A stretch of 64,000 bases of DNA from Rana temporaria. Taxonomy: Eukaryota; Chordata; Amphibia; Anura; Ranidae. The position numbers and the translations under genes are program-made. The stretch lies in the NCBI RefSeq assembly GCF_905171775.1, contig NC_053501.1, forward strand, positions 75,325,134 through 75,389,133, read 5' to 3'. Under the pieces are notes generated by a model. The model was not told the origin of the DNA. It made no database searches and saw nothing but the letters and a program-made list of their open reading frames with translations. Position 1 is the first letter of the stretch. Each line of letters opens with the position of its first letter. Shown here piece after piece: positions 1-10,305 of this stretch.

Positions 1-190
1 GAATATCTGATTGCCTCTCGGGGGATCAGGAAGGATTTTTTCTTCTGCTGTAGCAAATTGGATCATGCTCTGCTGGGGTTTTTTGCCTTCCTCTGGATCA
101 ACTGTGGGTATAGAATTGGGTATATGGGATTGTTTGATATTGTTATTATTATTTTTATTTTTTTATGGTTGAACTGGGGGAGTAGGAGAG
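1..190 (+). repeat. LINE 3' end fragment (CR1/L2-like)
   Basis: This stretch has no open coding potential that I trust. It resembles the 3' untranslated end of amphibian CR1/L2-type LINEs: a 'gggggatcaggaagga' block, a 'tttttgccttcctctggatcaac' type block and an ATT-rich simple tail at about 135-165. The family call is from memory of such tails and is uncertain. Confidence 0.4.
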
Positions 191-194
191 GAGG

Positions 195-487
195 AGAGTC
201 AGGACGCCCACTAACACACAGCTCCTTTCTCTATCTGCAACGTAGAGAACGTCCTGACTCTCCTGCTCGCCCCCTCAAGGGAGGGGGCGAGCATGACACT
301 CCACACCAGGGAGAAAGCCTTGCATTACTGTGTGGAGTTACAGACAGAAGAACAGGAAGTGAGGGTTTCTCAGAAGAAATAAGGACATTTAAAAGCAAAA
401 TGGAAGGACGAGGTAAGTGAAGGAGGACTGCACTAATGTAAAGGAAGCTATTTAGGATTTTTTTTTTTACCTTTACAACCCCTTTAA
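195..487. mobile_element. TTAA-type MITE, 5'-truncated copy
   Basis: The right half closely matches the complete element at 16987-17486, including the block with 'ggacatttaaaagcaaaat' and the end 'tttacaacccctttaa'. It ends in TTAA at 484-487. The left terminal repeat is missing, so this copy is truncated. TTAA ends suggest mobilisation by a piggyBac-like transposase (inference). Confidence 0.6.
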
Positions 488-489
488 GG

Positions 490-890
490 TTAAACCTCTT
501 TCCTTCTAATTTTAATGAGTGGCCACGTGTCTTGTTAAACTACCTTCCACAAAAAAGTTTTATCCCAATTGTGGGGTCACCAGTATGGTATTTGTAAATG
601 AAAATCATATCCCCTCTCAAGCGTCTCTTCTCCAGAGAGAATAAGTTCAGTGCTTGCAACCTTTCTTCATAACTAATATCTTCCAGACCCTTTATTAGCT
701 TTGTTGCCCTTCTTTTTACTTGCTCCATTTCCAGTACATCCTTCTTGAGGACTGGTTCCCAGAACTGGACGGCATGCTCCAGGTGCGGCCGGGCCAGAGT
801 CTTGTAGAGTGGGAGAATTATCGCTTTATCCCTGGAGTTAATCCCTTTTTTAATGCATGCCAATATTCTGTTTGCTTTGTTAGCAGTTAA
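490..890 (-). pseudogene. CR1-like LINE, ORF2 C-terminal fragment
   Basis: Read on the minus strand this encodes the end of a CR1-type reverse transcriptase protein. It shows the usual order 'NKANRILACIKKGI', 'IILPLYKTLARPHLEHAVQFW', 'EQVKRRATKLIKGL', 'YEERLQALNLFSLEKRRLRGD'. These motifs lie downstream of the RT catalytic box in CR1 elements. The catalytic YADD/FADD region is absent, so it is a 5'-truncated dead copy. The upstream edge near 890 runs directly into unrelated repeat DNA. Family membership is well supported; the exact subfamily is not. Confidence 0.8.
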
Positions 891-1366
891 AGTGGAACTA
901 AACTGTATATGAGCACCACAAACGAAAAACATTATTTATTATTCAGTTATAATATTCAAAGCAAACACAACCATCCATCAATGTCTCCATGTTTATAATG
1001 TTGAGAAATCACTTTGAAAAACCCTCTAGAATTCCTAGCTGCAGTCACCTTGAGTAAAGGCAGATGATTCATGTGGCATTTACTTATTGAATTCCATCTG
1101 CTCTTAGTTCAGGCATGCAGGTAGAAGTGTGTGCTTCGCTGAGAAAGCCCCTCCACCCCACCTCCAAATTAAAGAAAAAAATCCTACAAAGACTCCTGGG
1201 ATGTATGCCATAATTATGGTCTAGGCCAGAAACCAAAGAGCTACTGAAGAAATTTTATAAAAGTTTAAAACAAATAAATATAATATACTTTCCTATCTAT
1301 TTACTAATGCTAGCATCATAAGGAGTATAAAATAGTTAATGTTGATATAGAGAATATAGTTCTGCT
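891..1366. other. unassigned AT-rich sequence
   Basis: No gene, terminal repeat or tandem repeat is recognisable here. Short blocks such as 'aaagtggaactaaactg' look like old interspersed-repeat remnants, but I cannot assign them. Confidence 0.3.
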
Positions 1367-2301
1367 TTAACCACTTCCCTACCGTAGGACGTCATATGAC
1401 GTCCTGGACTTTAGGGGGGATATCTGAATGATGCCTGCAGCTACAGGCATCATTCAGATATTCTTCTCTTCTGCCGGCGATTCTGCGCACCATAAAAACT
1501 ATCAAAGGGGCAGTTCCGCCGCTTGATCGTTCTTATAGGCCGTGGGAAGGGATGTCCCCCCCTCCTGCCTCCATCTGGTGCTTCTCCGGGCTCTCCCGTG
1601 CAATTGGGGGCCCAGAGAACGAATCGGCTGGCATCGGATGAGGATCATAGAGATTTTCGGTGACCAGGAAGTAAACAAAGCCGCGGCTGAAAGCATGAGA
1701 TTGGTGATTATTTTTCCCCCGATCTCATGCTTTCCAGCCTGGGGAAGAGATCTTATTGACCCCGCATCTCTCCATAAAGAGGACCTGTCACTAACAATTC
1801 CTATTACAAGGGATGTTTACATTCCTTGTAATAGGAATAAAAGTGATAAAAAAAATGTAAAAAAAAGTGTAAAAATAAAATAAATAAGTAAAAAAATATA
1901 TATATTAAAACGCCCCTGTCCCCGGTAAAGCGTTGCATATGGAGATTTTTAAGTACCGAAGTTTGGTGCTATTCCATGAGTGTGCGCAATTTTAAAGAGT
2001 GTTGGTATCTATTTACTCAGCGTAACATCATATTTCACATTATACAAAAACATTGGGCTAACTTTACTGTTTTGTTATTTTTTTAATTCATGAAACTGCT
2101 TTTTTTCCCAAAAAATGGAGTTTGAAAAATGATTGCGCACATACCGTGCAAGATAAAAAGTTGCAATGACCGCCACTTTATTCCCTATGGTGCCTGCTAT
2201 AAAAATATATATAATAGTTGGGGGTTCTGAGTAATTTTCTAGCAAAAAAAATATGATTTTTACATAAAGGAGCGAAATTGGCCTGGTAGGAAAGTGGTTA
2301 A
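1367..2301. mobile_element. TTAA-flanked non-autonomous DNA element (935 bp)
   Basis: Inverted ends are 'ttaaccacttccctacc' at 1367 and 'ggtaggaaagtggttaa' ending at 2301, each including TTAA. There is an internal palindrome at about 1427-1461 ('gaatgatgcctgcagctac'). The interior has no transposase. The ends resemble those of the copy at 12480-13409, so both probably belong to one TTAA-targeting family. Confidence 0.75.
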
Positions 2302-2656
2302 AGTATATCTAAAGCCAAAACATACAATATATATTTTTTTATTTTGTATAGAGTAAAAAATTGTTTAAACATTTGTCAGTTTTTTTGCCATAGACAACCT
2401 TTTTTGCTTTCATTTTGTCCTACACCTATCACTTAGTTAGGGGTGTTTACACGCCTTTGATCAGGGTTCAGCACCATTCATATCCAATTTCCTGAGCGTC
2501 AGGCTCCCCTAAAGAAGCATTTTGCAAAACACGTTGGGACCTGTGCTGGATTATCTCCTGCATAGTGTATGTTTGGTATATCCCCTTTATACACTATTCT
2601 GTATCAGTTACATCCATCTATACTCTTATTGTAATTAGTAGTAAGTGCAGTGTTGT
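2302..2656 (+). mobile_element. Penelope-like element fragment carrying a hammerhead-like motif
   Basis: No coding remains are seen. The assignment rests on the hammerhead-like motif at 2500-2543, which has the same layout as motifs in the two Penelope-like elements at 37929-41116 and 48012-52467. The following sequence is AT-rich, as in those terminal regions. This is an inference by association. Confidence 0.4.
2500..2543 (+). ncRNA. degenerate hammerhead-ribozyme-like motif
   Basis: Stem I: CAGG (2500-2503) pairs CCTG (2540-2543), and TCCC (2505-2508) pairs GGGA (2536-2539), with a bulged C. The core is CTAAAGA (2509-2515, consensus CUGANGA, so G5 is lost), then one extra A. Stem II is GCA/TGC (2517-2519, 2523-2525). 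Next come AAA in place of GAA, ACACGT and T before stem I. The core mutations make activity unlikely; the layout still matches the copies at 38118, 40812 and 50630. Confidence 0.45.
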
Positions 2657-2953
2657 CAGGGCCGATCCACGCTATAGGCTCACTATGCAAGCCGCTTAGG
2701 GCCCCGCAAAGCTGCGGAGGGCCCCCCAAATTACTAGAAGCCCCGCCTGGTGAGAAGTAATTTTCGGCCCCTCACCCCGCTTCTCACAACTCGCTGGCTG
2801 CATGGGAGAAGAGGTAAGAAGTCAGTATCCCCCGCTTCTCATTGTAATTTAAGATGTAATTTCCGACAGCAGAACACCCCCTCCCCCGCTTCTCCTACTT
2901 TAATGTGACATGTAATTTTGCTTAGGGCCCCAGGGAGGTCAGGATCGGCACTG
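2657..2953. mobile_element. hAT-like MITE (297 bp)
   Basis: Terminal inverted repeats are 'cagggccgatcc' (2657) and 'ggatcggcactg' (ending 2953). The flanks 'agtgttgt' (2649-2656) and 'agtgtttt' (2954-2961) agree at 7 of 8 bases, the 8-bp duplication size of hAT elements. There is no coding capacity. Confidence 0.65.
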
Positions 2954-2961
2954 AGTGTTTT

Positions 2962-3356
2962 TATGGCAGGGGAATGATAGAACAAGGGAGACATTTTTAT
3001 CAGGAATGATTTTATTAACCTGTGTTTGTAAAATATCGATGATTTTATAATATTGTGGTATGTGATTTCCTAAGGTAACATTGGATCACCATCAAAGTCC
3101 CTTTTCATTTTTCCTTTTGCTGTATCCTCTTTAGAGTACATTCACAGCAGATGCTGTGTGACTGCGTTGGGCAGCTATTATAGCTCAGTCCCATTACATG
3201 ACAAGACAAAAGGCCTTATCTCCTTATGTACTGGTTCACACCTCTGTATTGCGTTGAAAAAAAAATATTGTGTTTTCTTTAAATATTTTTATTACAATGT
3301 TTCAAATGCGTTACATAAAACAAAATAAAAATGGTGTAGCAGTATCCAGCATACAG
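2962..3356. other. unassigned sequence
   Basis: No gene or clear repeat boundary is visible. It is AT-rich, with short homopolymer runs. Confidence 0.3.
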
Positions 3357-3768
3357 TAATGCCGCATACACACAAACGGATTTTCCGTTGGAAAAAAATG
3401 ATGTTTTTTCCGACGGAATTGCGCTCAAGCTTGGCTTGCATACACACAGTCACACCAAAATCATACTGTTAAGAATGCGGAGACGTACAACACTACGACA
3501 AGCTGAGAAAAATAAAGTTCAATGCTTCCAAACATGCGTCGAATTGTTTCCAAGTATGAGTGATTTTTTTTCCAGTCGGAATTCCATACAAGCAGAATTC
3601 CTTACGGACGAACGGATTTTCCGATAGGAATTGAGAATCTGAGAACCTGCTCTCTATCTAAGTCCATTGGAAATTCAGACGGAAAAAAAGCCAAATGGGA
3701 ATATCCGATGAAAGGCTCCCATCTGACTTTTTCCATCGGAAAATTCAGACCGTGTGTACGCGGCATTA
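3357..3768. mobile_element. MITE with TGCCGCGTACACAC-type ends
   Basis: The ends are 'taatgccgcatacacaca' (from 3357) and 'gtgtgtacgcggcatta' (to 3768), an inverted pair. Internal blocks 'gattttccgttgg' and 'ttccatcggaaaattc' are also inverted. The target duplication is ambiguous because TAA/TTA is part of the palindrome. The same end type opens the element at 41522. There is no coding. Confidence 0.65.
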
Positions 3769-3829
3769 GGCTTCTGGAAAACACCGTAAAATAAAGTAAC
3801 AAAATTAAGAAGCCTACATTGGGGAGGCC

Positions 3830-4446
3830 TTAAAGTGGTTGTAAAGTTAGTGCTGGCAGTTACTGTAATAACAAGCTATACTGTGCAGTGTCTTTGTTTT
3901 TTTACAATAATGCATCTAAATTCCCTATTTCACATCGCCGCTGTGCAGTCGCGTGACATTCTGCCACTCTCCTTCCCCAATCTGAGGACTACAGTGGGTG
4001 GGGCTGAGATTCCCCTCAGACATTGTCAGCTGGGAGGTCATGTGACTGCACAGCAGCAATGTGAAATAAGTTATTTATCTGCATAATTGAAAAGAGGCAC
4101 TGCACAGTATAGCTTATCACTAAAATTACAGCCACATTGAATAGTGGCAGGAGGGAAGGGGCGGGGAGGAGATGGCTTACAGACTAGGAACTGACAGGCA
4201 GGGTGGGAGGGGGAGGTAGGAGAAGGTAGAGACTCTGAACACAGTGGGATGATAGAGGCATGTAAACTGATAATAATATCATGGTTCAGCAGCCATGATT
4301 ACCGTGGTCAGTTCACATAGGGGGACACAGGAACAGGCAGGATAAAACTGGTATTTTACAGAAAGGATAAATAACTGCACAAACACTATGCTGTTTATCC
4401 TGCTTTCAAGATACAGGGTCTTTTTTTAGGGTTGCAACCACTTTAA
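3830..4446. mobile_element. TTAA-flanked non-autonomous element (617 bp)
   Basis: Ends are 'ttaaagtggttgtaaag' (3830) and 'gggttgcaaccactttaa' (4446), both containing TTAA. Internal inverted blocks 'agctatactgtgcagtg' (near 3873) and 'cactgcacagtatagct' (near 4098) can fold into a hairpin. There is no transposase. Confidence 0.7.
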
Positions 4447-5201
4447 TGTAGTTAGTAAGCATTATGGTTTGAAAATTGGCTCATAATATTTCTGCTGTGC
4501 AGAAGCCACCATACTGTGACACACAAAGGCACATAATAAAAAGGCACATAGTTCACATAATAATATGTAATATTACAGTTCAAATTTCTTTCCATTTCAC
4601 ACCATTTTCCACCCTGACTGGCCTTATGCATGGCATACATAGCTAAAGCAAGATAGATATCTTAGTCATGCCCTCAGATAAAAGCCATATTCTCCATCAG
4701 GAAATGCGTTCAACAAACAGGGAAATGACTATTCCATGATGCGTGAGCAACAGATTTATAAACATTAGTCACAATTTAGGATTCTATTCATGCAATATAT
4801 ATATCGATGCTCACAGTTTTTTAATCTGAACAATTATTTTCTATATCTAAATCCTTTTATACATTTTTTTTTTGTAACAAACATTTATTTAATAAAATAG
4901 TAGATAAACAAAGTAAACCAGAGTAGATAATCAAATCACTTTTTTTTTACTGATAAAACTGTTAAAAAAAACTATAGTTTGCTGTGGTTTGTAGTAGGGT
5001 TGTATCAGATCTATGCTCTGCATTGCATCCTAAAAGACTAAACATACAGTACAGTATGTCCTGCTTCATAATCTGCAAATTTGGTCAATTGTGAGCTATA
5101 TTTTATTCACTGAACTAAAAGTGCTCCTGTATGCCAATTAGAGTAGCTAAAGTGGTATACATGCAAATTGTCACACTGAACCACTTAAGAGATTCAGCGT
5201 C
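4447..5201. other. unassigned AT-rich sequence
   Basis: I see no gene, terminal repeats or tandem array here. A T-rich run lies at about 4863-4873. Confidence 0.3.
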
Positions 5202-5465
5202 TAAGAGCCGATTCACACCGGGGCGACTCGTCAGGCGACTCAGCCGCCTGACAAGTCGCGTCCCATTCTATTCACCAGAACCATTCTAATAGGAGCGACG
5301 CAAGTCGCTCCGACTTAGAAAAAGGTTCTTGTACAACTTCGGGGGCGACCCGGGGAGACTTGCATTGACTTCTATACAGAAGTCATTTTGCAAGTTGCCT
5401 CTAAAAACGTCTTTAGGACGCCTTGCCGAGTCGCCCCCGAAGTCGTGCCACCGCAGTGTGAACCA
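5202..5465. mobile_element. Harbinger-like MITE (GAGCCG..TTCACAC ends), right tip lost
   Basis: The left end 'gagccgattcacac' (5205) follows TAA. The right side reaches 'cagtgtgaacc' (about 5465) and lacks the last bases found in the complete relative at 30786-31262. The interior shares repeated 'agtcgc' blocks with that copy. The LINE at 5466 starts exactly where the end is missing. Confidence 0.6.
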
Positions 5466-5748
5466 GATCTGGGGTAGGCTGAGGGGGAAACCCCCCATTA
5501 GATACAAAGAGGAGGAGATTCAGATCTTCGCGGATCTATCGAAAGAAACATTAACAAGAAGAAGACACTTGAAACCTCTATTAGAACTAATGCGTTCGGA
5601 GAACGTGAAATATCAATGGGGGTTCCCTGCATGCCTTATTGGCCTAAAGGGGGGGATAACCGCACGGCTCAGATACCCAGAAGAGCTGACGGGGTTCTGT
5701 CAAAAAATGGACTTAATAGTTCCGGATCTGCCAGATTGGGTAGCTTAA
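5466..5748 (+). pseudogene. L1/Tx1 ORF1 protein, C-terminal fragment
   Basis: About 93 codons remain, ending 'LIVPDLPDWVA'. The key block 'IQIFADLSKETLTRRRHLK' followed by a region with 'VKYQWGFPACLIGLKGG' matches the C-terminal domain of L1 ORF1 proteins, which bind RNA as trimers. The corresponding block in the other LINE (57633-58154, minus) reads 'IQLFTDLAPSTVQKRRNLK'. The coiled coil and RRM are missing because the element is truncated, so no functional ORF1 protein can be made. The reading frame extends upstream into the MITE, but that part is not ORF1. Confidence 0.8.
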
Positions 5749-6044
5749 AAAAGTAAGGTTGCCTAGATGGAGAGCAGGAGGGGGGGGTGGGGGATGGGTG
5801 GGAGGGCAGTCATGGGGTACTCTTGAGCATCACCACTAGGAGGGGAGCCGATGGTAAAGGGGAGGAGGATACCAACAGCGGCTCCTAGGCCAAGAATGGG
5901 CCAAGGGGAGGGAGGGGAAGGGGGAGGAAGAGGGGGTTGGGGGAGGGGGAGGGTGCTGGGGGAGGGGGGTGGGAGGTTTTGGGGGGAGGGGACCATCTCG
6001 GAGACTCCACAAGAAAGATGTAAATACATTCAAATTTCCCTTAG

Positions 6045-9000
6045 ATGACCGAAATTAGATTTCTCTCATATAATGTAAGAGGGTTGAACTCTCATAGTAA
6101 GAGACTCAAAGTTCTTAAGGAACTAAAGCATTATAAGGCAGATGTCGTCTTCTTACAGGAGACCCACTTAACATCAGAGTCTAACATTAAGATGTTTTCC
6201 CCTAATTACCCCACATGGTTCTATGGAGATACAATATCAAAGAGGTCGCGTGGGGTTGCTATAGGATTTTCTAGGGACGTACGGTTCGCACTGGGGGATA
6301 GACTGACCGATCCCAAAGGAAGATTCTTATTTCTGAAAGTAAAATTAGGAGGAGTGGATTTCACTCTGGCAAATGTCTATGCCTCCAATGCGAACCCAGT
6401 CAAATACGTAAGTAAAATCCTAAGAAAATTAAAAGATTTTGAGGTAGGGCATGTGGTATTGATGGGGGATCTCAATTGCTGTATGGATCCAGTACTCGAT
6501 AGTTCGTCCCAGGCACAGGGGACTAATGGTGAACAATTTAAAGAACTGAAACAACGAATGTCACATAACCAATTGATAGATGTATGGCGAACCTTACATG
6601 CCAAAATCCGTGACTACACCTTTTACTCCCCTGTGCACGGGACGTACTCGAGGATAGATTATATCCTCATAGATCATAGACTACTTGATAGGGTAATCGA
6701 TACGGGAATTGAGATCACGACAATCTCTGATCATGCCCCTATAACTATAAAAATTAGTACATCACTACAGAAAACAAACCCACCGGCGTGGAGACTGGAC
6801 GAAAGTTTACTTGAAGACGAAGAGGTGGTAGGGAGAGTCCAAAAGGAACTGAAATTCTATTTCCAGGAGAACAATACGGAGGGGATCTCGGGGGCATCCC
6901 TATCGGATGCTCACAAAGCATTTATAAGAGGGATCTTTATTGCTGAGGGAGCAAGGAAAAAGAAAGAAAGTACCAGGAAATTAAAAACGTTAACTTTAAA
7001 TTTATAAGCTGGAACAAGACCATAAAACACAGGGTCAAAAGAGAGAAACCCTCCACGCATTGATCCTAAAAAGAGATGAATATAGAGCACTCTCAGAGCA
7101 AGAAACAAAGAGATTATTAAATAGAAGGGACAGGGAAAGGTACATATGGGGGAACAAACCCAGTAAGCACTTAGCTAGAATGGTACAAAAAAAGAAAACT
7201 AGAAACTTTATTGAAAAGATCCAAAAAAAGAATGGGGAATTAGCCAACTCAACTAGGGATATAGCTGAAGTCTTCAGAAACTATTACGAAATCCTATACG
7301 CCGTTCAACAAAAGAAGTGGAACCCCGGCGAGAAAGAGGCCAAAATAAGAGCAGTGCTACAGAAAGCAAATTTGCCCAAGATAGACGACCAAGCAACCGC
7401 AAAAATGGAGGAGCCTATAACTGAGGATGAGGTAGGCCTTGCCCTGAAAAACTCAGCTAAGGGGAAAAGCCCAGGGCCAGACGGCTTTACGACCTTTTAC
7501 TTGCAAAAGTTCAGTTCCATTTTGATACCTAGACTCTGCCACTACTTTAATGGGTTGGGGGCTGATTATGAGATGAGTTGGGAGGCACTGGAAGCAACAA
7601 TTACTGTAATAAAAAAAGAGGGAAAAGACAATACACTCTGCTCAGGCTTCCGGCCCATCTCATTATTAAATGCAGACACAAAATTCTATGCTAAGATTTT
7701 GGCCGAATGCATGAAAGGGATAATGACAACTATAGTACATCCGGACCAGGTGGGCTTTATACCTGGCAGAGAGGGTAAGGACAATGGGGTCAGGGCTCTC
7801 CTTCTCCTTCGGCAAATCAAAGACAGTGGGTCCCCCGATCTACTCCTGTCAGTGGACGCTGAAAAAGCGTTTGACAGGGTAGACTGGGGGCTCATGACTC
7901 AAACACTAGAAAATATAGGAATAGGCCAGAGGATGGTGAGGCGGATTAAAACCTTGTATTATCACCCGTGCGCCAGGATTAAAATCAATGGGACCCTATC
8001 TACACCCCTAGAGATGAGGAATGGGACCAGGCAGGGATGCCCCCTGTCTCCTCTCCCTTTTGTTCTCTCGCTGGAGCCCCTCCTGGCAATGATACGGAAC
8101 AATTCCAAGATTTCGGGAGTCAAAGTGGGAGAAGAAGAGCACAAATTGGCCGCCTTCGCGGACGATATTCTATTCTTCATAAGTAGCCCCAGAAACACAC
8201 TCCCTAATCTAATGACAAACATTATACAGTATGGTGAGGTTTCAAATTTTAAAATGAATGTATCCAAGACGGAGATCTTGAACGTCAATATCTCCAAGGA
8301 GGAAAAACGATACCTTCAAACGGCGTTCAATTTTTCCTGGCAAAAAGAGATAAATTATCTCGGCATAAAACTTGTAAACTCCCTAAAGAAAATGTATAGA
8401 GTCAACTATATCCCCCTGTTAAACGAAATTAAACGAGAAATTAAAACTATTTATTACCGACCAAGTTCATGGTTCAGAAGGATAAATGTCGTAAAAATGG
8501 TCTTGATTCCAAAAATAATTTATAAATTTCAAATGGTCCCAGTAGCATTGCCACAGACGTATATTAAAATAATAAACTCCCTACTGATGAACTACATTTG
8601 GAAAAACAAAAAACAGAGGATCTCTGCTCAAGTACTAAAACAGAATAAGAAAATTGGTGGATTGGCGGTTCCAGACATCAGAAAATATTACGTTGCAACG
8701 TTCCTCGGGGAGAACAATTTGGAATCCACCACAATATAGAACCTTAGACACTTCTGCACATGAAATTACATTTAACGCACTTCGGATCTGGGATAGATTA
8801 CACAAACAATTGAAATCAAAATTTAATTCCCCACTGATGGATCTTAAAGACAATGAATATTTTGCACCAGGGACTAAAGAGGTGGGTGGGAATTGGATTA
8901 AAAATAGAACTCAGGTTAGGGATATAATTCAAAAGGGTAAGATTTTGACACATCACGAGATTAAAGATAAGATAGAATCCATGAGGTTGGATGAATGGCG

Positions 9001-9961
9001 ATATATGCAGTTGTCGCTCTTCATTAATCGCCTACCGCTACCCCTTCGACCATGTGAGGAATATACACTGATTGAAAAACTTTGCACTACTGTTAGTTCA
9101 AAAGGCAACATTTCTAAAATGTATAGGTTTCTGTTTAAAAGGGAAGAGTTAGAGATCCCAAAATACATCCTAAAATGGGAAAGAGAACTGGATGTACCTA
9201 GAGGAAAAACGTCAGTAACAAGAATTATAAATATGATCCATACCTCTGCAAAAGACGTAAGGACTGCCGAGATGAATTTTAAATGCTTGACGGGGTGGTA
9301 CGCTACCCCAGATAAAATCAGCAAATATAGAGAAGGGCAGTCAGCAGACTGTTGGAGAGGGTGTGCAGTAAGGGGGACGATGGCTCACCTATGGTGGGAC
9401 TGTCCGGTAATTAAAAACTACTGGAAAAAAATTCTGTCACTAATCAAGGTAATAATCAAGAAAGAGATATTAGAAGACCCATGGGTAGTTTTGTTCCACG
9501 GGGGGAAAGAGAGCATAAATGAATATAAAAGATCTCTGACTCCTCATCTGCTTAACGCAGCTAAGCGTTTGATACCTAGAAAGTGGAGGGAAGCAGAAAG
9601 CCCACAAGTGTGGGAGTGGATGGAATCTGTGGAGGATACTTACAGGAGGGAGGAGTGGAAGGACGGGGCTGATGAGGAAAACGTAGACCATAGGGACAAA
9701 TGGGCAAACTGGAAAGAGTTAAAAAAAAAACAGGGGATATGCGGAAAATCTGAGAGAGCTATAGAAAGGTCAAGCAGCGTCGGGGCTAAATTAGTAAAGA
9801 AGGGGCAGTGGAGCCACGAGATGGCGGGGGGGGGGACTAGGAGGTGGGGAGGGGGGGAACGTTGGGCTCAATTTATGTATTCCCCCATCCTTTTTTTGGT
9901 TGTAAAATTTACCTACTCTTTAAAAAAATTGATAAAATATATAAAAAAAAAAGTAGCATGA
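6045..9961 (+). pseudogene. L1/Tx1 ORF2 (endonuclease + reverse transcriptase), frameshifted
   Basis: Three consecutive pieces in three frames make one ORF2. First, 6045-7007 is an APE-type endonuclease: 'MTEIRFLSYNVRGLNS' start, 'VVFLQETHL', 'VLMGDLNCCMD', 'YSRIDYILID', 'ISDHAPI'. Second, 7060-8739 is the reverse transcriptase: 'GKSPGPDGF', 'FRPISLLNADTKFYAKILA', 'LLSVDAEKAFDRVDW', 'GTRQGCPLSPLPF', and catalytic 'AAFADDILFF'. Third, the frame starting at 8654 carries the C-terminal region with a CX3CX7HX4C knuckle 'CWRGCAVRGTMAHLWWDC'. Frameshifts lie near 7000 and 8700. All catalytic motifs are readable, so decay is modest, but the copy cannot make a full protein. The ATG at 6045 fits the usual ORF2 start. 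Confidence 0.88.
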
Positions 9962-10106
9962 AAAACCTATAAAAAGGAATCATTTTTCCGCAGATGATGC
10001 TAAAACTTCTACGGAGACGACGGGGGTCCATCTTCCATGAGAAAGTCACCAAGAAAGGTAACGACTGAGCCGATAAAAAAAAAAAAAAAAAAATTAAAAT
10101 AAATAA

Positions 10107-10137
10107 ATAACTTTACTCAAGGAAAATAACACCGATA

Positions 10138-10188
<51 letters not shown>

Positions 10189-10291
10189 AAATAAAATAAA
10201 TAAAACAATATAAGAAAGAAAAGCAATATTTGAGTGGTTTAGGAGAAAAGTAACATAAACACAAAATAATAATTTTATTAGCTCCATCACA
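10107..10291 (-). repeat. retroviral 3' LTR, truncated
   Basis: It matches the right LTR over its terminal ~180 bp, including 'ctttactcaaggaaaata', an AT microsatellite and the end 'gctccatcaca'. The part corresponding to 16168-16550 is missing; the A-rich tail of the LINE starts there instead. Confidence 0.8.
10143..10184. repeat. (TA)n microsatellite in 3' LTR
   Basis: Simple TA repeat. The equivalent run in the other LTR (16591-16664) is longer, so it has changed length since insertion. Confidence 0.95.
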
Positions 10292-10305
10292 GTCCCCCCT
10301 TAAAA
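10292..10305 (-). promoter_or_regulatory. polypurine tract of the retrovirus
   Basis: On the minus strand this reads TTTTAAGGGGGGAC and lies immediately before the LTR start TGTGATGGAG. A polypurine tract at this place primes plus-strand DNA synthesis in retroviruses. It fixes the LTR boundary at 10291. Confidence 0.75.

Larger units (their letters stand above)
5466..10110 (+). mobile_element. L1/Tx1-type LINE, 5'-truncated
   Basis: The order is the end of ORF1 (to 5748), a G/A-rich spacer (5760-6000), ORF2 (6045-9961 with frameshifts) and an A-rich tail (about 10073-10107). Both ORFs match the second copy at 43545-58980 in domain order. The 5' end falls inside ORF1, consistent with incomplete reverse transcription. 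I find no convincing target-site duplication: on the left it abuts a MITE and on the right a truncated LTR. Confidence 0.85.

Noticed and set aside
5763..6048. Overlapping frames on both strands giving Pro-rich and Gly-rich peptides
   Set aside because: It is the G/A-rich spacer between ORF1 and ORF2 of the LINE; low complexity keeps several frames open.
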